The translations under genes and the position numbers were made by a program. From positions 62,001 to 126,000 of the forward strand of contig NZ_CAMPKE010000007.1 of the NCBI RefSeq assembly GCF_946887195.1: a stretch of 64,000 nt of DNA, written 5' to 3'. A model generated the notes under the pieces. That model did not search any database. It was given only the letters and a program-made list of their open reading frames with translations, and was not told the origin of the DNA. This stretch comes from an uncultured Halomonas sp. GTDB lineage: Bacteria > Pseudomonadota > Gammaproteobacteria > Pseudomonadales > Halomonadaceae. Shown in pieces: positions 9,087 to 17,900 of the stretch (positions are counted from its first letter, which is position 1; every line of letters begins with the position of its first letter).

Positions 9087-9238
9087 ACCAATGGCTACTA
9101 CAGTTTATTTAGTCAGCCGCTAGTAGCCATACGGCGCCGGCCAAGGAAGGCCGGCTTACCCCACGGAAGGGGCACTGTTATTACGCTGACACTTTAAAAG
9201 ACTCTTGCCCTGGCAGGGATGCCGGGGCAGTGTTTTTT
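9087..9238 (+). ncRNA. Candidate CsrA/RsmA-sequestering small RNA (CsrB/RsmZ-like)
   Basis: The gap after the cytochrome gene is built of consecutive hairpins. Stem 1: a perfect 10-bp repeat, 9091-9100 with 9121-9130. Stem 2: 7 bp, 9136-9142 with 9149-9155, hexaloop AAGGAA. Stem 3: CCCC/GGGG around hexaloop ACGGAA (about 9159-9172). Stem 4: 9206-9214 with 9221-9229, hexaloop AGGGAT, followed by a T run. A GGA inside an ANGGAN hexaloop is the preferred CsrA/RsmA site, and three of them ending in an intrinsic terminator is the layout of RsmY/Z- or CsrB-type decoy RNAs. A weak promoter (ATGACA 9051-9056; ATATCT 9075-9080) fits a start near 9087. The class assignment is inference from structure. 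Confidence 0.6.
9206..9238 (+). terminator. Intrinsic terminator
   Basis: 9-bp GC-rich stem (9206-9214 with 9221-9229, one G-T pair, loop AGGGAT) followed by GTGTTTTTT. It ends the candidate small RNA and would also stop read-through from the oxidase cluster. Confidence 0.8.
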
Positions 9239-9267
9239 CTGCTTGAGGCAACTGCCAGTGTATGCGC

Positions 9268-9690
9268 TCAAGGGCTCTCCCAAGGATTGATGAGCTCAAT
9301 TCCAAGGCGTTCGAAATCCTTCACATTGCGCGTGGCCAGCTTGGCGTGATGCTGCTGACAAATCGCCGCAATCTGCGCATCCGCAGTATGCACCGCCCTA
9401 CCGGAGCGCTCGCTGGCAGCAACTTGCCCAGCATAATGAACCGCCGTCACTGCATCGAATGGCAGAATGCGACCCGCGAAATCCTCCTCGAACATCGCTG
9501 CCGCCATTGCCGCGAAACCCTGTTTACGCTTGCCATTGGGCAACCGTTCGATGCCATAGAGAATTTCAGCCACTGTAATAGCGGAAATTGTCACGGAGAA
9601 TGCGTCCTGAGCGTCCAGCCAATCCACAACCGACGTGTCTGGCTCAGGACGCATCAACTCGGATAGCACGTTGGTATCGAGCACAATCAC
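9268..9690 (-). CDS. fitB: PIN-domain toxin of a FitAB/VapBC-type pair
   Basis: 140-residue PIN-domain ribonuclease. The acidic metal-binding residues are present: D5 in the opening MIVLDTNVLSEL, E42 in TVAEILYGIERL, D104 in HTADAQIAAI and D125 in RNVKDFERLGIELINPW. The last block is typical of FitB, so this subgroup is preferred over other VapC toxins. Its start codon overlaps the stop of the antitoxin gene by four bases, as expected for a co-translated toxin-antitoxin operon. FitB/VapC toxins cleave specific RNAs when released from the antitoxin; the target here is unknown. The pair is intact and lies about 600 bp outside the integrative element. Confidence 0.92.
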   Translation of the reverse strand: MIVLDTNVLSELMRPEPDTSVVDWLDAQDAFSVTISAITVAEILYGIERLPNGKRKQGFAAMAAAMFEEDFAGRILPFDAVTAVHYAGQVAASERSGRAVHTADAQIAAICQQHHAKLATRNVKDFERLGIELINPWESP

Positions 9691-9929
9691 GAGTCGAAAT
9701 CCGCAGGCCTCGGCGTATCAGTACGTCCAGGTAGATCAAGCTCCACACCGCCCGCGACGGCGAAACGCTCACGGATATGGCTACCCAACCCGCCCTGCTG
9801 GGGCTTGGCGAGGGCATTGCGAAGAATGGTACGCACCTCTTCCTCCATCGAGTGCCCGTGTCTAGCTGACGCGACACGTAGCCGTGCCTTGAGATCGTCA
9901 TCCAAGTTACGAACCGTAATAGTCGCCAT
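9687..9929 (-). CDS. fitA: Ribbon-helix-helix antitoxin of the FitAB/VapBC pair
   Basis: 80-residue antitoxin starting at the ATG at 9929, preceded by AGGTGA. The N-terminal 45 residues (MATITVRNLDDDLKARLRVA and the following MEEEVRTILRNAL) form an Arc/MetJ-type ribbon-helix-helix DNA-binding domain; the flexible C-terminal half would occupy the PIN active site. FitA-type antitoxins bind toxin and repress their own promoter as a complex. An operator-like pair of palindromes lies 20-40 bp upstream of the start. A longer frame reaching 10016 is possible but has no ribosome site and would lengthen the domain N-terminally. Confidence 0.9.
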   Translation of the reverse strand: MATITVRNLDDDLKARLRVASARHGHSMEEEVRTILRNALAKPQQGGLGSHIRERFAVAGGVELDLPGRTDTPRPADFDS

Positions 9930-9948
9930 GAGTTCACCTGTTATGTAT

Positions 9949-9970
9949 GCATTGATAGCAATGCTAGCAT
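9949..9970 (-). promoter_or_regulatory. Operator-like palindromes upstream of fitAB
   Basis: Two overlapping inverted repeats: GCATTG-atag-CAATGC at 9949-9964 and the perfect 10-mer ATGCTAGCAT at 9961-9970. They lie just upstream of the fitA ribosome site, where the FitAB complex would bind for autorepression. The binding role is inferred. Confidence 0.55.
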
Positions 9971-10015
9971 AGCATCGAGTGCGTCTAAAGAGACCGAGAA
10001 GGCTGCGGTTGAGCA

Positions 10016-10222
10016 TCTGATTACTATCATGACCATCCGCTCATTGAGCACACCCATGGTGATAGAGCGTCCTATCCACAATCCCCGGCGAACGTCAATC
10101 AGCGTGAAATGGCGGCCGGCGAACACGTGGCCGGCATCGGCGAAAATCCAGCCCGCGAGCTTGCAAAACCTGATCGCGCTCGCGCTTAGCAGCCCAGACT
10201 TGCCTGTCCTTAGCCAAAGCAC
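10016..10222 (-). pseudogene. Probable brnT toxin relic
   Basis: A minus-strand stretch encodes ADAGHVFAGRHFTLIDVRR and then GRSITMGVLNERMVMIVI, which resembles the central part of BrnT-family toxins (DA-x-VF...DDR...R-x-IT-x-G-x-L-x-x-R-M-V-x-IV). The start is in another frame, the usual YGE-type residues between the two blocks are lost, and the C-terminal RIISMR region and a BrnA antitoxin gene are missing. It is therefore a decayed remnant. The identification rests on remembered family pattern only. Confidence 0.4.
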
Positions 10223-10280
10223 AACGCGGTTAGTATAAGCTACGAAGAAAGGAATAGTTGATTGATATGAAAGGGGAACA

Positions 10281-10326
10281 TGGTGGGCCCAGCAGGGCTC
10301 GAACCTGCGACCAAGGGATTATGAGT
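10281..10326. repeat. Left attachment repeat: duplicated 3' end of tRNA-Ile2
   Basis: 46 bp that match 35163-35208 at 45 of 46 positions (one G/A difference at position 17). The matched sequence is the 3' part of the tRNA, from the anticodon loop to CCA. Homology stops abruptly after it. This is the expected scar of integrase-mediated insertion into a tRNA gene. Confidence 0.9.
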
Positions 10327-10505
10327 TCGCTTTTAAAACAATAAGTTGCTGACACAAAAGGAAAAGCAACCGTAATCGAGCGAAAGGTACAGTTCTTTGG
10401 AATCAGTAGCTTAGCGAAAGCTGAGGATAGCATACGAAGCTGGTGTGTGTACCCGTGGTGTACCTATAGTGGTACGGATGCACTACTAAATAACCTCTCG
10501 TTTTC

Positions 10506-10925
10506 CTATTCTCGTATTAACCTAGCCAGCCTCTCGCCAGTAAGATTGGCTTTGGTAGTTGAGTTCACTTCGCATTCCCAAACTACGAACACTCGCCAGC
10601 CTAGCTTTTCCAACTCAGCTGTAACACGTTCATCACGGGCAATGTTCTTCTCGAATTTTTCAACCCAAAATGACGTGTTGCTCTTAGGTGTCGTGGCAAT
10701 CTTGCAACCAGCGTGCCTATGCCAAAAGCAGCCGTGAATAAAGACCACGACCCTGTAACGACGAAACACTAGATCCGGCTTGCCGGGCAAGCCTCCTCCG
10801 TGCAGCCGGTAACGTAGCCCGAGCCCATGGAGGACTCTGCGTAATGCTATCTCGGGCTTTGTATTCTTGCTACCAATGCGTGACATCCTTTCCGAGCGTT
10901 CACGTGGAGTTAGAAAATCGGTCAT
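10506..10925 (-). CDS. vsr: Very short patch repair endonuclease (Vsr)
   Basis: Strand-specific endonuclease that nicks T:G mismatches arising when 5-methylcytosine deaminates. Length is 140 residues from the ATG at 10925; an in-frame GTG at 10931 is an alternative. Recognisable family blocks are TPRERSERMSRIGSKNTKPE at the start, the catalytic PGKPDLVF, VVVFIHGCFWHRH with the zinc/active-site histidines and cysteines, and the closing GWRVFVVWECE. It stands downstream of a cytosine-5 methylase on the same strand, the usual partner. The gene is intact and codon use is AT-richer than the flanking chromosome. Confidence 0.95.
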   Translation of the reverse strand: MTDFLTPRERSERMSRIGSKNTKPEIALRRVLHGLGLRYRLHGGGLPGKPDLVFRRYRVVVFIHGCFWHRHAGCKIATTPKSNTSFWVEKFEKNIARDERVTAELEKLGWRVFVVWECEVNSTTKANLTGERLARLIRE

Positions 10926-10930
10926 TGTCA

Positions 10931-11155
10931 CTATTTGGCTTTTATAAAATCAAGCCTTCCCACTTTATTTTCTAGTAGCTCAAAGCATGGCAGCCCACGA
11001 ATCACCTCGCAAGGTACATAAAATGAATTATAAAAGCAATAACAACAGGACAGGGCCTTTACTTTTTCAGATAAATCACCAAGTTTAGATGTGAAGCCTA
11101 ATGTACCAAATTCTGCGGGATTGGCATTTGGCACCTTGCGAATAAACCAAATCAA
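10931..11155 (-). pseudogene. Short unexplained frame between dcm and vsr, possible restriction enzyme remnant
   Basis: An open frame of about 74 codons ends just before vsr. Its only possible starts are TTG/CTG immediately after an in-frame TAG and no ribosome site is visible, so it looks like the 3' end of a longer gene. It encodes a non-repetitive, hydrophobic peptide (for example KVGRLDF near the end). Between a Dcm methylase and Vsr one expects the cognate restriction endonuclease, so this may be its remaining C-terminal piece. No family was recognised; it could also be a meaningless frame. Confidence 0.3.
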
Positions 11156-11240
11156 CAGTGGCTACCGATAGTTGATCGCACCAGACTTGAAACACCTGAA
11201 GTATTGGAAGGCCAATATTATCCCAACTCTAGCAAACTCT

Positions 11241-12602
11241 CTAGCTTATTTCTTTGCAATTGGCATCAACAGTATCTTCCTCACCAAAATATTTTTCACT
11301 ATACGACAACGTCGCTCGATGCCTTGTATATAACATGCATCCGATGGCATTGGCGAGCAGAGGAGGCACTGCGTTACCTACCTGAGTGTATCGAGGGCAT
11401 TCATGTTTTCTAAACTTCCCTCCTGTGGTATATTTTCCTTGGAACGAAAACCAATCAGGAAAAGACTGTAGCCTAGCATTTTCCCTTACTGTAAGTATAC
11501 GTGGCTCACTGTAATGTAATATGTCATCGGGAAGTGTTGTGATTGTTGGGGCTGGGCGATTTGGATGTAAAACCGTAGTAGAGTGTTTCTTCGTACCCAA
11601 TTTTTCACGCTCTACTTTTGACATCGGGCGTCCAGGTCGACAAACCTCTTGCACTCTCTCAAAATACCTTATGGTATCTTTTCTGTGGTTGGCTAGCCGC
11701 CTACTATTCGGCGCCTTCCCATCCGACATCTCTCTCATTAACTTAAAATAACCAACTTCAACTTGTGGGACTATGTATTCTGCCTCTTTAAATCCCTTTG
11801 CATTAGAATCTTTACAATCTACAAGATTCTTATCGGCAACTTCCAGATCAATTATTGCTTCTCTGGAAGTAATTTTTCGATCAACAGGCAAGCCTTTTCC
11901 ATCTAGAAACTTCTCTCTATACTCGACAAGTTCTTCCAGAGGATTTAGATCATGCAGATTATCATTACTATTTTTTACACATATAAATAAGTACCGCATT
12001 CGATTTTGTGGCACACCAAAGTCTGCGCAATTAACTAAACCTCGTGATACAGAGTACCCAATCTCATTTAAACATTCCTCGACAGAGTGCGCATGAGATG
12101 GGGGTTTTACCTCCTGCATGAGACCAAGAATATCTTTTTTTTCCTCGAATCGCATATCAATTCCCGCCACATTCTCGATAACGAGGTAACGAGGCTGCAA
12201 TATTTTAATTAAATTTAAGTATTGATCAGTCATCCTATTTCGAGGATCAGCCGGATCACGACGCCCAGCCGTGGAAAAGCCTTGGCAAGGAGGGCCGCCC
12301 ACAAGTAGATCAATGCTCCCCCTCAACCCAGTCAACTCCTCAGGATACTTTTCCAATAACTCTTCACATGATATGGATTCTTTTGGTAGCCACTCCGGCC
12401 ATTCAAACTGGTATTTCACTCCATCCACTAGATTGTAACGCAATGTTTCGAATGCCAAGGGACTCTTCTCGATAGCAAAAACTCCGCGGCAACCAGCCTG
12501 AAGCAAGCCGAGAGAAAGCCCGCCACACCCCGCAAAAACGTCGATAAAACGAAGAGGAGAAGTATATTTATCCATGAGTTCTAAATAGTCTATTGACATC
12601 AT
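11241..12602 (-). CDS. dcm: DNA (cytosine-5) methyltransferase
   Basis: 453-residue C5-cytosine methylase. Motif I FAGCGGLSLG (23-32) binds S-adenosylmethionine; motif IV GGPPCQGFS (102-110) holds the catalytic Cys106; motif VI ENV is at 143-145; motif VIII PQNRMRYLF, the variable target-recognition region and motif X GNAVPPLLANAIG follow in order. The enzyme is therefore complete. The target cannot be predicted from sequence. With vsr downstream it forms a methylation-plus-repair pair; no intact restriction endonuclease is seen, so it may be an orphan or a relic restriction-modification system, or may help a neighbouring defence system mark self DNA. Two ATG codons (12602, 12599) are possible starts. 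Confidence 0.95.
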   Translation of the reverse strand: MMSIDYLELMDKYTSPLRFIDVFAGCGGLSLGLLQAGCRGVFAIEKSPLAFETLRYNLVDGVKYQFEWPEWLPKESISCEELLEKYPEELTGLRGSIDLLVGGPPCQGFSTAGRRDPADPRNRMTDQYLNLIKILQPRYLVIENVAGIDMRFEEKKDILGLMQEVKPPSHAHSVEECLNEIGYSVSRGLVNCADFGVPQNRMRYLFICVKNSNDNLHDLNPLEELVEYREKFLDGKGLPVDRKITSREAIIDLEVADKNLVDCKDSNAKGFKEAEYIVPQVEVGYFKLMREMSDGKAPNSRRLANHRKDTIRYFERVQEVCRPGRPMSKVEREKLGTKKHSTTVLHPNRPAPTITTLPDDILHYSEPRILTVRENARLQSFPDWFSFQGKYTTGGKFRKHECPRYTQVGNAVPPLLANAIGCMLYTRHRATLSYSEKYFGEEDTVDANCKEIS

Positions 12603-12799
12603 TCAGTAGGTCGCATGAGTTTGACATGGAAAAAAGAAAAACTCCAGGTCACTTAGCTAGTGAAATCGCCATATTCGCTCACAGACCATCTAGCAGGTCG
12701 CAACCGACTAAAAAGGTGACTAAACCCATATACGAAGCACCGTGAGAAGCCGAAGCGGCTTCGTATGATAGAGCAACCTCAACAGCGAGTCGCCCACCC

Positions 12800-13270
12800 G
12801 CCCCGTGGACACTGCGCATCAGATCGGTTGTTCCGAACGTGCCATGCACCGCCAACTGACACGCGAGGAGGCACCCACCGGGCAGCCCGCCAGGCCACGC
12901 GCGAGCAGATTGGATCCCTACAAGCCGATTTATCGACCAGCTGCTGGCTGACAACGACTAGAGCCCCGAGTTGATCTTTCAGTTAATCTGCGAGAAGAGC
13001 TATATCGGCGGGCCCAACATGGTGTGTACGTCCACCCAGCCCAAGCGGGCGTTATGGGCCAGTAAGCAGACCGTGCGTTTCGAGACACAGCCCGGATACC
13101 AGCTCCAGTATGACTGAGGAGAGATCGAGACGGTCGTCGCCGGCCAGCACTGCAAGGTCAATTTCGCGATCAACGCGCTGGGCTATTCGCGCTGCTTCCA
13201 TGCCTGGGCGTCCCCCAGCCAGGATGCCGAGCATAGCTATGAGTCGCTTCTTGTGGGTTACCATCGAAGA
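12800..13270 (+). pseudogene. IS21-family istA transposase fragment, frameshifted
   Basis: Plus-strand translation from 12962 gives VRFETQPGYQLQYD, then an in-frame stop, then GEIETVVAGQHCKVNFAINA and LGYSRCFHAWASPSQDAEHS, which follows the DDE-domain start of IS21 IstA transposases. Just upstream LDPYKP-like sequence appears in another frame, so at least one frameshift and two stops are present. The fragment ends abruptly near 13260; no istB or terminal repeats are found. It separates the dcm-vsr pair from the Druantia-like operon and marks an old insertion or recombination junction. Confidence 0.8.
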
Positions 13271-13304
13271 ACCCAAACAACTCTATCAGATTCTCCAAAA
13301 TTGA

Positions 13305-14927
13305 TTAAGCAAAGGCGTTGTAATAGTCAGCGACGTCTTTTCTGGAGGTAATCAGAGCTAATCTAGTTGTCGCGCGAGTAGTAGCAACATAAAGATCCTC
13401 CTTAGAAAAGGCAACATGCTTATCTGGGATACCAGCGTCAACGACGATTATCGCCCTCGCCTCGATACCCTTGAAAGATTTTATTGTCGAGAAGTAAACA
13501 GTTCCAGCCTTTCCTAGATCGCTGATTTCAGTACTTAGACGAAGGCCATGTCCTGATATCTGGCCATTCATAGAGGAGTTTTCATACCTGTAAGGACTGA
13601 GTATCACCACAGAGCCTTCTCCGCTCCATTTCTTGGCAATCTCCCACGCGCGCATCGACTGGTTATTAGCCAACTCAACCAAAGGAGCCACACCCACAGG
13701 CATACCGGGCATAGACTCAATTCTCGAATTGAGGTACGAGTTGGAAGCATCATTAATTTTTACAGTGTTTCGGCAATTGTGATGTAGGCTAAACACCACT
13801 TCGGCGCCTATCGGGGTAGTGTTCCCAGCATGAAACAGATCTTGTTTCCAGTCTGAAAAAAAAGCCCACTCCCCCTCGCTTGAGCGAAGTTCGAGCAATG
13901 CGATGATCTGGCATTCAGACAAGTCCTGCCCTTCGTCGACGACTATCGAATCGTATTTTTCATACGTGTCCGCATAGTCCATAACCTTCCCAGGCAAGAC
14001 CTCCCTATAAAATTCATCTAACCCCTCTGTAGGACGCGCTTCTGAGCATATTGAAATAAATAGTTTGTCTACGTTCCAAATGAAATCTGCATAATCTGGG
14101 TTTTGCATACGTAGTGAGGCCGCGAGCGCACGGTTATAGCAAATATAGACGGCCCTCTTACCTTGATCGATTAGTGCTTTTAAACGCCACATCGCCAAAA
14201 CTGTCTTTCCTGAACCAGCCGGACCGACTACAGCGACATTTGGCAGCTGAAACAGCCCTTTTAAGCTCGCAAATTGCTGTCGAGTTAGCTGCTCGATTCT
14301 TTCCGATTCATCAGCAACATCCTCTCCAGAATCTGCTTTATAAACATGAAACTTCCTGTTCTTAAGATGATCAATTACCGACTCCGCGACTTGCGTAACG
14401 AATTGCTCTCCACGCCCATCCCCCCCACGCTTTTCAAGAGATTTACGGAGACGCGACGCCAATTGATTCATATGTCTACGGGTCGCTATTGTTGACTCAT
14501 CGAACATAGCGGGGAGGCTAGCCACCTCCCCCTGAGGATAAATAACAAGATATGAGTACCGTCCAGGAAAGCCAAGCCATTGATAGCGCTCCTTCAGCAC
14601 TTTAGTCAGATCATGCATATTCCTGATAGCCTGCTCTGGTGGCGCCTCTTTAAGTTCGGTCCAAGTACCTTCGTTTTCCCTTCGGCTCCAAATTCCATTC
14701 TCCCCTACTTTAAACTCTTTAGAGCCCTTTACTTCAACGACTACAAGACCAGAATCAGGCACAAGGACAACGAAATCAGCTTCACCGTCTCGGACGTAAC
14801 CATTCTTGGCAAGTGTCCAATGCACGCTAGGCATAACAACCCAATTATCAGGCAGTTGATTTTTGAATGCCTTCAGCACCTCGTTTTCCCAACGGTCTGC
14901 CGGTAAACCACCCACAACTTTTGGCAT
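13305..14927 (-). CDS. NERD nuclease-related domain fused to UvrD/Rep-like helicase
   Basis: 540-residue protein. Residues about 9-120 are a NERD domain with nuclease-like residues D51 (DGEADFVVL), E65 and K67 (LVVVEVKG). A superfamily 1 helicase core follows: Walker A GPAGSGKT (235-242), Walker B IVVDEGQD (328-335), an SDWKQDLFH segment near 368-378, and C-terminal motifs FSTIKSFKGIEA and LYVATTRATTRLALI. It lies 14 bp after the DruE-like gene with AAGGA upstream of its ATG, so it belongs to the same operon. Function is unknown; NERD helicases are frequent in defence islands. It may process DNA handled by the Druantia-like proteins, which is inference from linkage. Confidence 0.88.
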   Translation of the reverse strand: MPKVVGGLPADRWENEVLKAFKNQLPDNWVVMPSVHWTLAKNGYVRDGEADFVVLVPDSGLVVVEVKGSKEFKVGENGIWSRRENEGTWTELKEAPPEQAIRNMHDLTKVLKERYQWLGFPGRYSYLVIYPQGEVASLPAMFDESTIATRRHMNQLASRLRKSLEKRGGDGRGEQFVTQVAESVIDHLKNRKFHVYKADSGEDVADESERIEQLTRQQFASLKGLFQLPNVAVVGPAGSGKTVLAMWRLKALIDQGKRAVYICYNRALAASLRMQNPDYADFIWNVDKLFISICSEARPTEGLDEFYREVLPGKVMDYADTYEKYDSIVVDEGQDLSECQIIALLELRSSEGEWAFFSDWKQDLFHAGNTTPIGAEVVFSLHHNCRNTVKINDASNSYLNSRIESMPGMPVGVAPLVELANNQSMRAWEIAKKWSGEGSVVILSPYRYENSSMNGQISGHGLRLSTEISDLGKAGTVYFSTIKSFKGIEARAIIVVDAGIPDKHVAFSKEDLYVATTRATTRLALITSRKDVADYYNAFA

Positions 14928-14941
14928 CTAAATAATTCCTT

Positions 14942-17900
14942 TCATTTAATTCGCTGTGCAACAAAGCTGAACAGTGCAGCTTCATTCGATGGAACGAAGC
15001 CATTGCTAGTCCGCAGCCTCGGAGCTTTCATTCCATGTTTATATGAAACTCTGACTGACAAAAGCTTACCGGTCGAAGTAGCCGCCAACCACTCCTCGCC
15101 ATCTCCAAGTTGGTTAAGCGTGTACGGGCCTGTTATTTTCCAGCTTTGGTCATCAAAGGTGACAATGTCATCGTCAGTGTTTTTGTAAAGGTCATCTATT
15201 GTCACAACATTTTTCGTAGATGTGGAAACAGTGCTAGGCACTCCAGAGGGTGAACTCGCATCAACATCTTCAACAATAAACACGTCATCGATAGACAGAT
15301 TGGCTCTGACCCAAACCATGCGCCTAGCTAAGTTAAATGAATCGACACGTCGTATTTCTTTTAGGTCTTTCTCAGCAGCCAGAAGATGTGCGTTGCCTAT
15401 AGCGTTTCGCTCACTGGGGCTTCCATCCCATAGCGGATGCACAACTACGTTGAGGACACCGTCGAGAACCCAACCATGGACAGTATCTTCGTGTACGACC
15501 GAATCAGCAGGAAAGCCATTGGAGACCCAGATATCGACAAGTTTTCCGGCACGTAAAAGCCAGTCTCCATCTTTTCCGGTTGGCAAAAGCCGACCATCTG
15601 CGACTTTGTCCAAACCTGGTTTAAAGTCTTCGTCTAACATCGAGGCCAATAGCTCAATGCCCAACTCCCAATCTAAAAGGCCATGAACCTGACGGTTTCG
15701 GAAGCCTCGGAGTAGCAGATCTGGGCTCCGCCATTCATTACCGGCTTCGAGGGATAGCTCAATTTCCTCACGGATCATCTTGCCCATCCGCGGAGTGGCG
15801 CCTTTTCCAAACAAGCAGCCTCTCAAGATCGACTCTAACTGTTCTCTTGTACTATCCACCAGGCCCGCGCCATTCGGATGAGCATCGGCTAAATATAGTT
15901 CGCCACCTCCTTTGCCTTTATCCGTGACTGCGTGGACAGACGCGATTTCAATGTCTAAAGAATCCACGTCTAGTTCTAGGGCAATGGCTCGCTGCAAAAT
16001 GGTTGCCGCCGAGTACCAAGCAGCCCGGCGCCTTGCAAGTCGTGCTTCATTTGTTCCTTCAAAATACGTTAGTCCGTTGCCATCCAGCATTCGGATCGCA
16101 AGTATGTCTGTTGTTTTTGCAGATGTAAGCGCGACCCTAAATTCAGGATTTTCCTCGTCGGTGCACCAGATAGATTCAGCCTCAACATACGTTTCCTGAA
16201 GGCCTTTATTCTCTCGAAAGCCAAAATAGTCACCGGAATTGGTATTGGTGCGAAAAACTGGGGCCTGCCGCTCTAATTTAACATGAGCATTGCAAGCCTT
16301 TTCGTAACCCTCCGAACTTAGCATCGGGCTGGAAATATCCGTAGAACCAGACCGTCCCCTATTTTCGCCTCCTCCCAAAGCCGGTCGAGATATATTCATA
16401 TCCGTCGCGAAAGCACGCGGAGCAACAGCCATGAATGGTCTCGCGCCTAACATTCCACAGTTCGGGCACTCAACACCTTGTGGTGGTTCCACCAACCAGC
16501 TTGGATTCCAAACCCCTTTTTTACTGAGAAATCCCTGTAATTCCCCTATCGGAACAGGTTCAGTGTTCAACTGTCGACAGGCTCCACAACGAACGTGAAT
16601 GTAGGCCGCTCCAATGGGTGGTCCTGACACTCTCCAGCCAAAACCCCCGGGCTTGCTCAAAATTGGAGCTACTATATATTTTGGAATCAAGCGGCGCTTA
16701 TCCCAAGTCCGCTCTGCTCCCGGAGCAAAGTCGGCGATCGCTTGGTCGGCGGGTCTATTAAGGGTTTTTGCCTCACTCGCTCTACCCTGAGGTAAATGGA
16801 AGTACAAATCTCGAACGCTTGTTGGCATACCGAACATAGGCAAAATCCCTGCCTCGGCTAAGCGATGGGCAAGCGTAGTTGCGACAAACCCAGTGTCATC
16901 GACTGCCTCACGAGTTTTCCTCGGCAACGCGTGCACAAACCGCACAAGGGCGTCCGTTGATACACCTGAACCAGCACTTACTAGGTGCGCGAGTTCACGA
17001 ATGCTCCCCTGATGTTCGTCTATCCAGTACTCGACTGACGAGATAGTCTGTCCAGCTTCGGCTAAAGTTCCCATCTCTCCGTGTGTGTCCGGTTCTTGAC
17101 TGGTAGACGTCCAAGAAATACCAGCATCTCGACACGCTCGTCGCAAAATCTCCTTGGCAATGAGTCGCTCAGCCAATATGCGCTGGTCGTCGCCCATCGC
17201 AAGGCGGGGTTGTGGTGGAACACCACCGGTCATTTCTCTGGGATGCTCAAAATGGATACGATCATGGGTTTGACCGCGACAGAATGTGAAAGCTACGGAA
17301 AATGCTTGGCCTTTTCGCCCGGCACGACCTACTCGCTGCTGATAGTTAAAGCGCTCCGGAGGCATATTTGCTTGCATTATTGCTTGCAGCGAACCTATAT
17401 CAACGCCAACTTCCATCGTCGTAGTGACAGACAAGAAATCGATAGCATCTACGTTTTCTAGTGCCCTGCGCGTCCCTATTCCTTCAACGGTCTCATCGTC
17501 GAAGAAAATATCGCGAAAATGCCGTTGGCGCTGAGCCTGATCTTGGGTTTGACCGGTCAATTCTTCGGAATGAATTCGGAAGGTAGACGACTCATCTTTG
17601 GCTTCGTAAGCATAATAGTGCTTCTCCTCCTTTTGACCAGCCGAAGCTTTCCCATTCGGCTGTATCTCTAGCTTATCGAGACAACGAGAACAGACACCTG
17701 CAGATGCCTGCCAATGAACTTGCCCGCAGTTTCCACATTCCCAAGGATGGTCTTCAGGCTTCACAACCCGCACCCATAGTTTTTCTAACTTGACCACAGC
17801 CCACGAATCAGCGCTTGGCGAGTGTCCTACTGATTTAAAGGCATCCACAACGCTCTTTTTCAATACTTCAAGGTTTATCGTCTTGTCCCCGGCCACCTTA

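Noticed and set aside
10281..10326. A second complete tRNA gene
   Set aside because: Only the 3' 46 nt are present; the 5' half and the D arm are missing, so it cannot fold into a tRNA.
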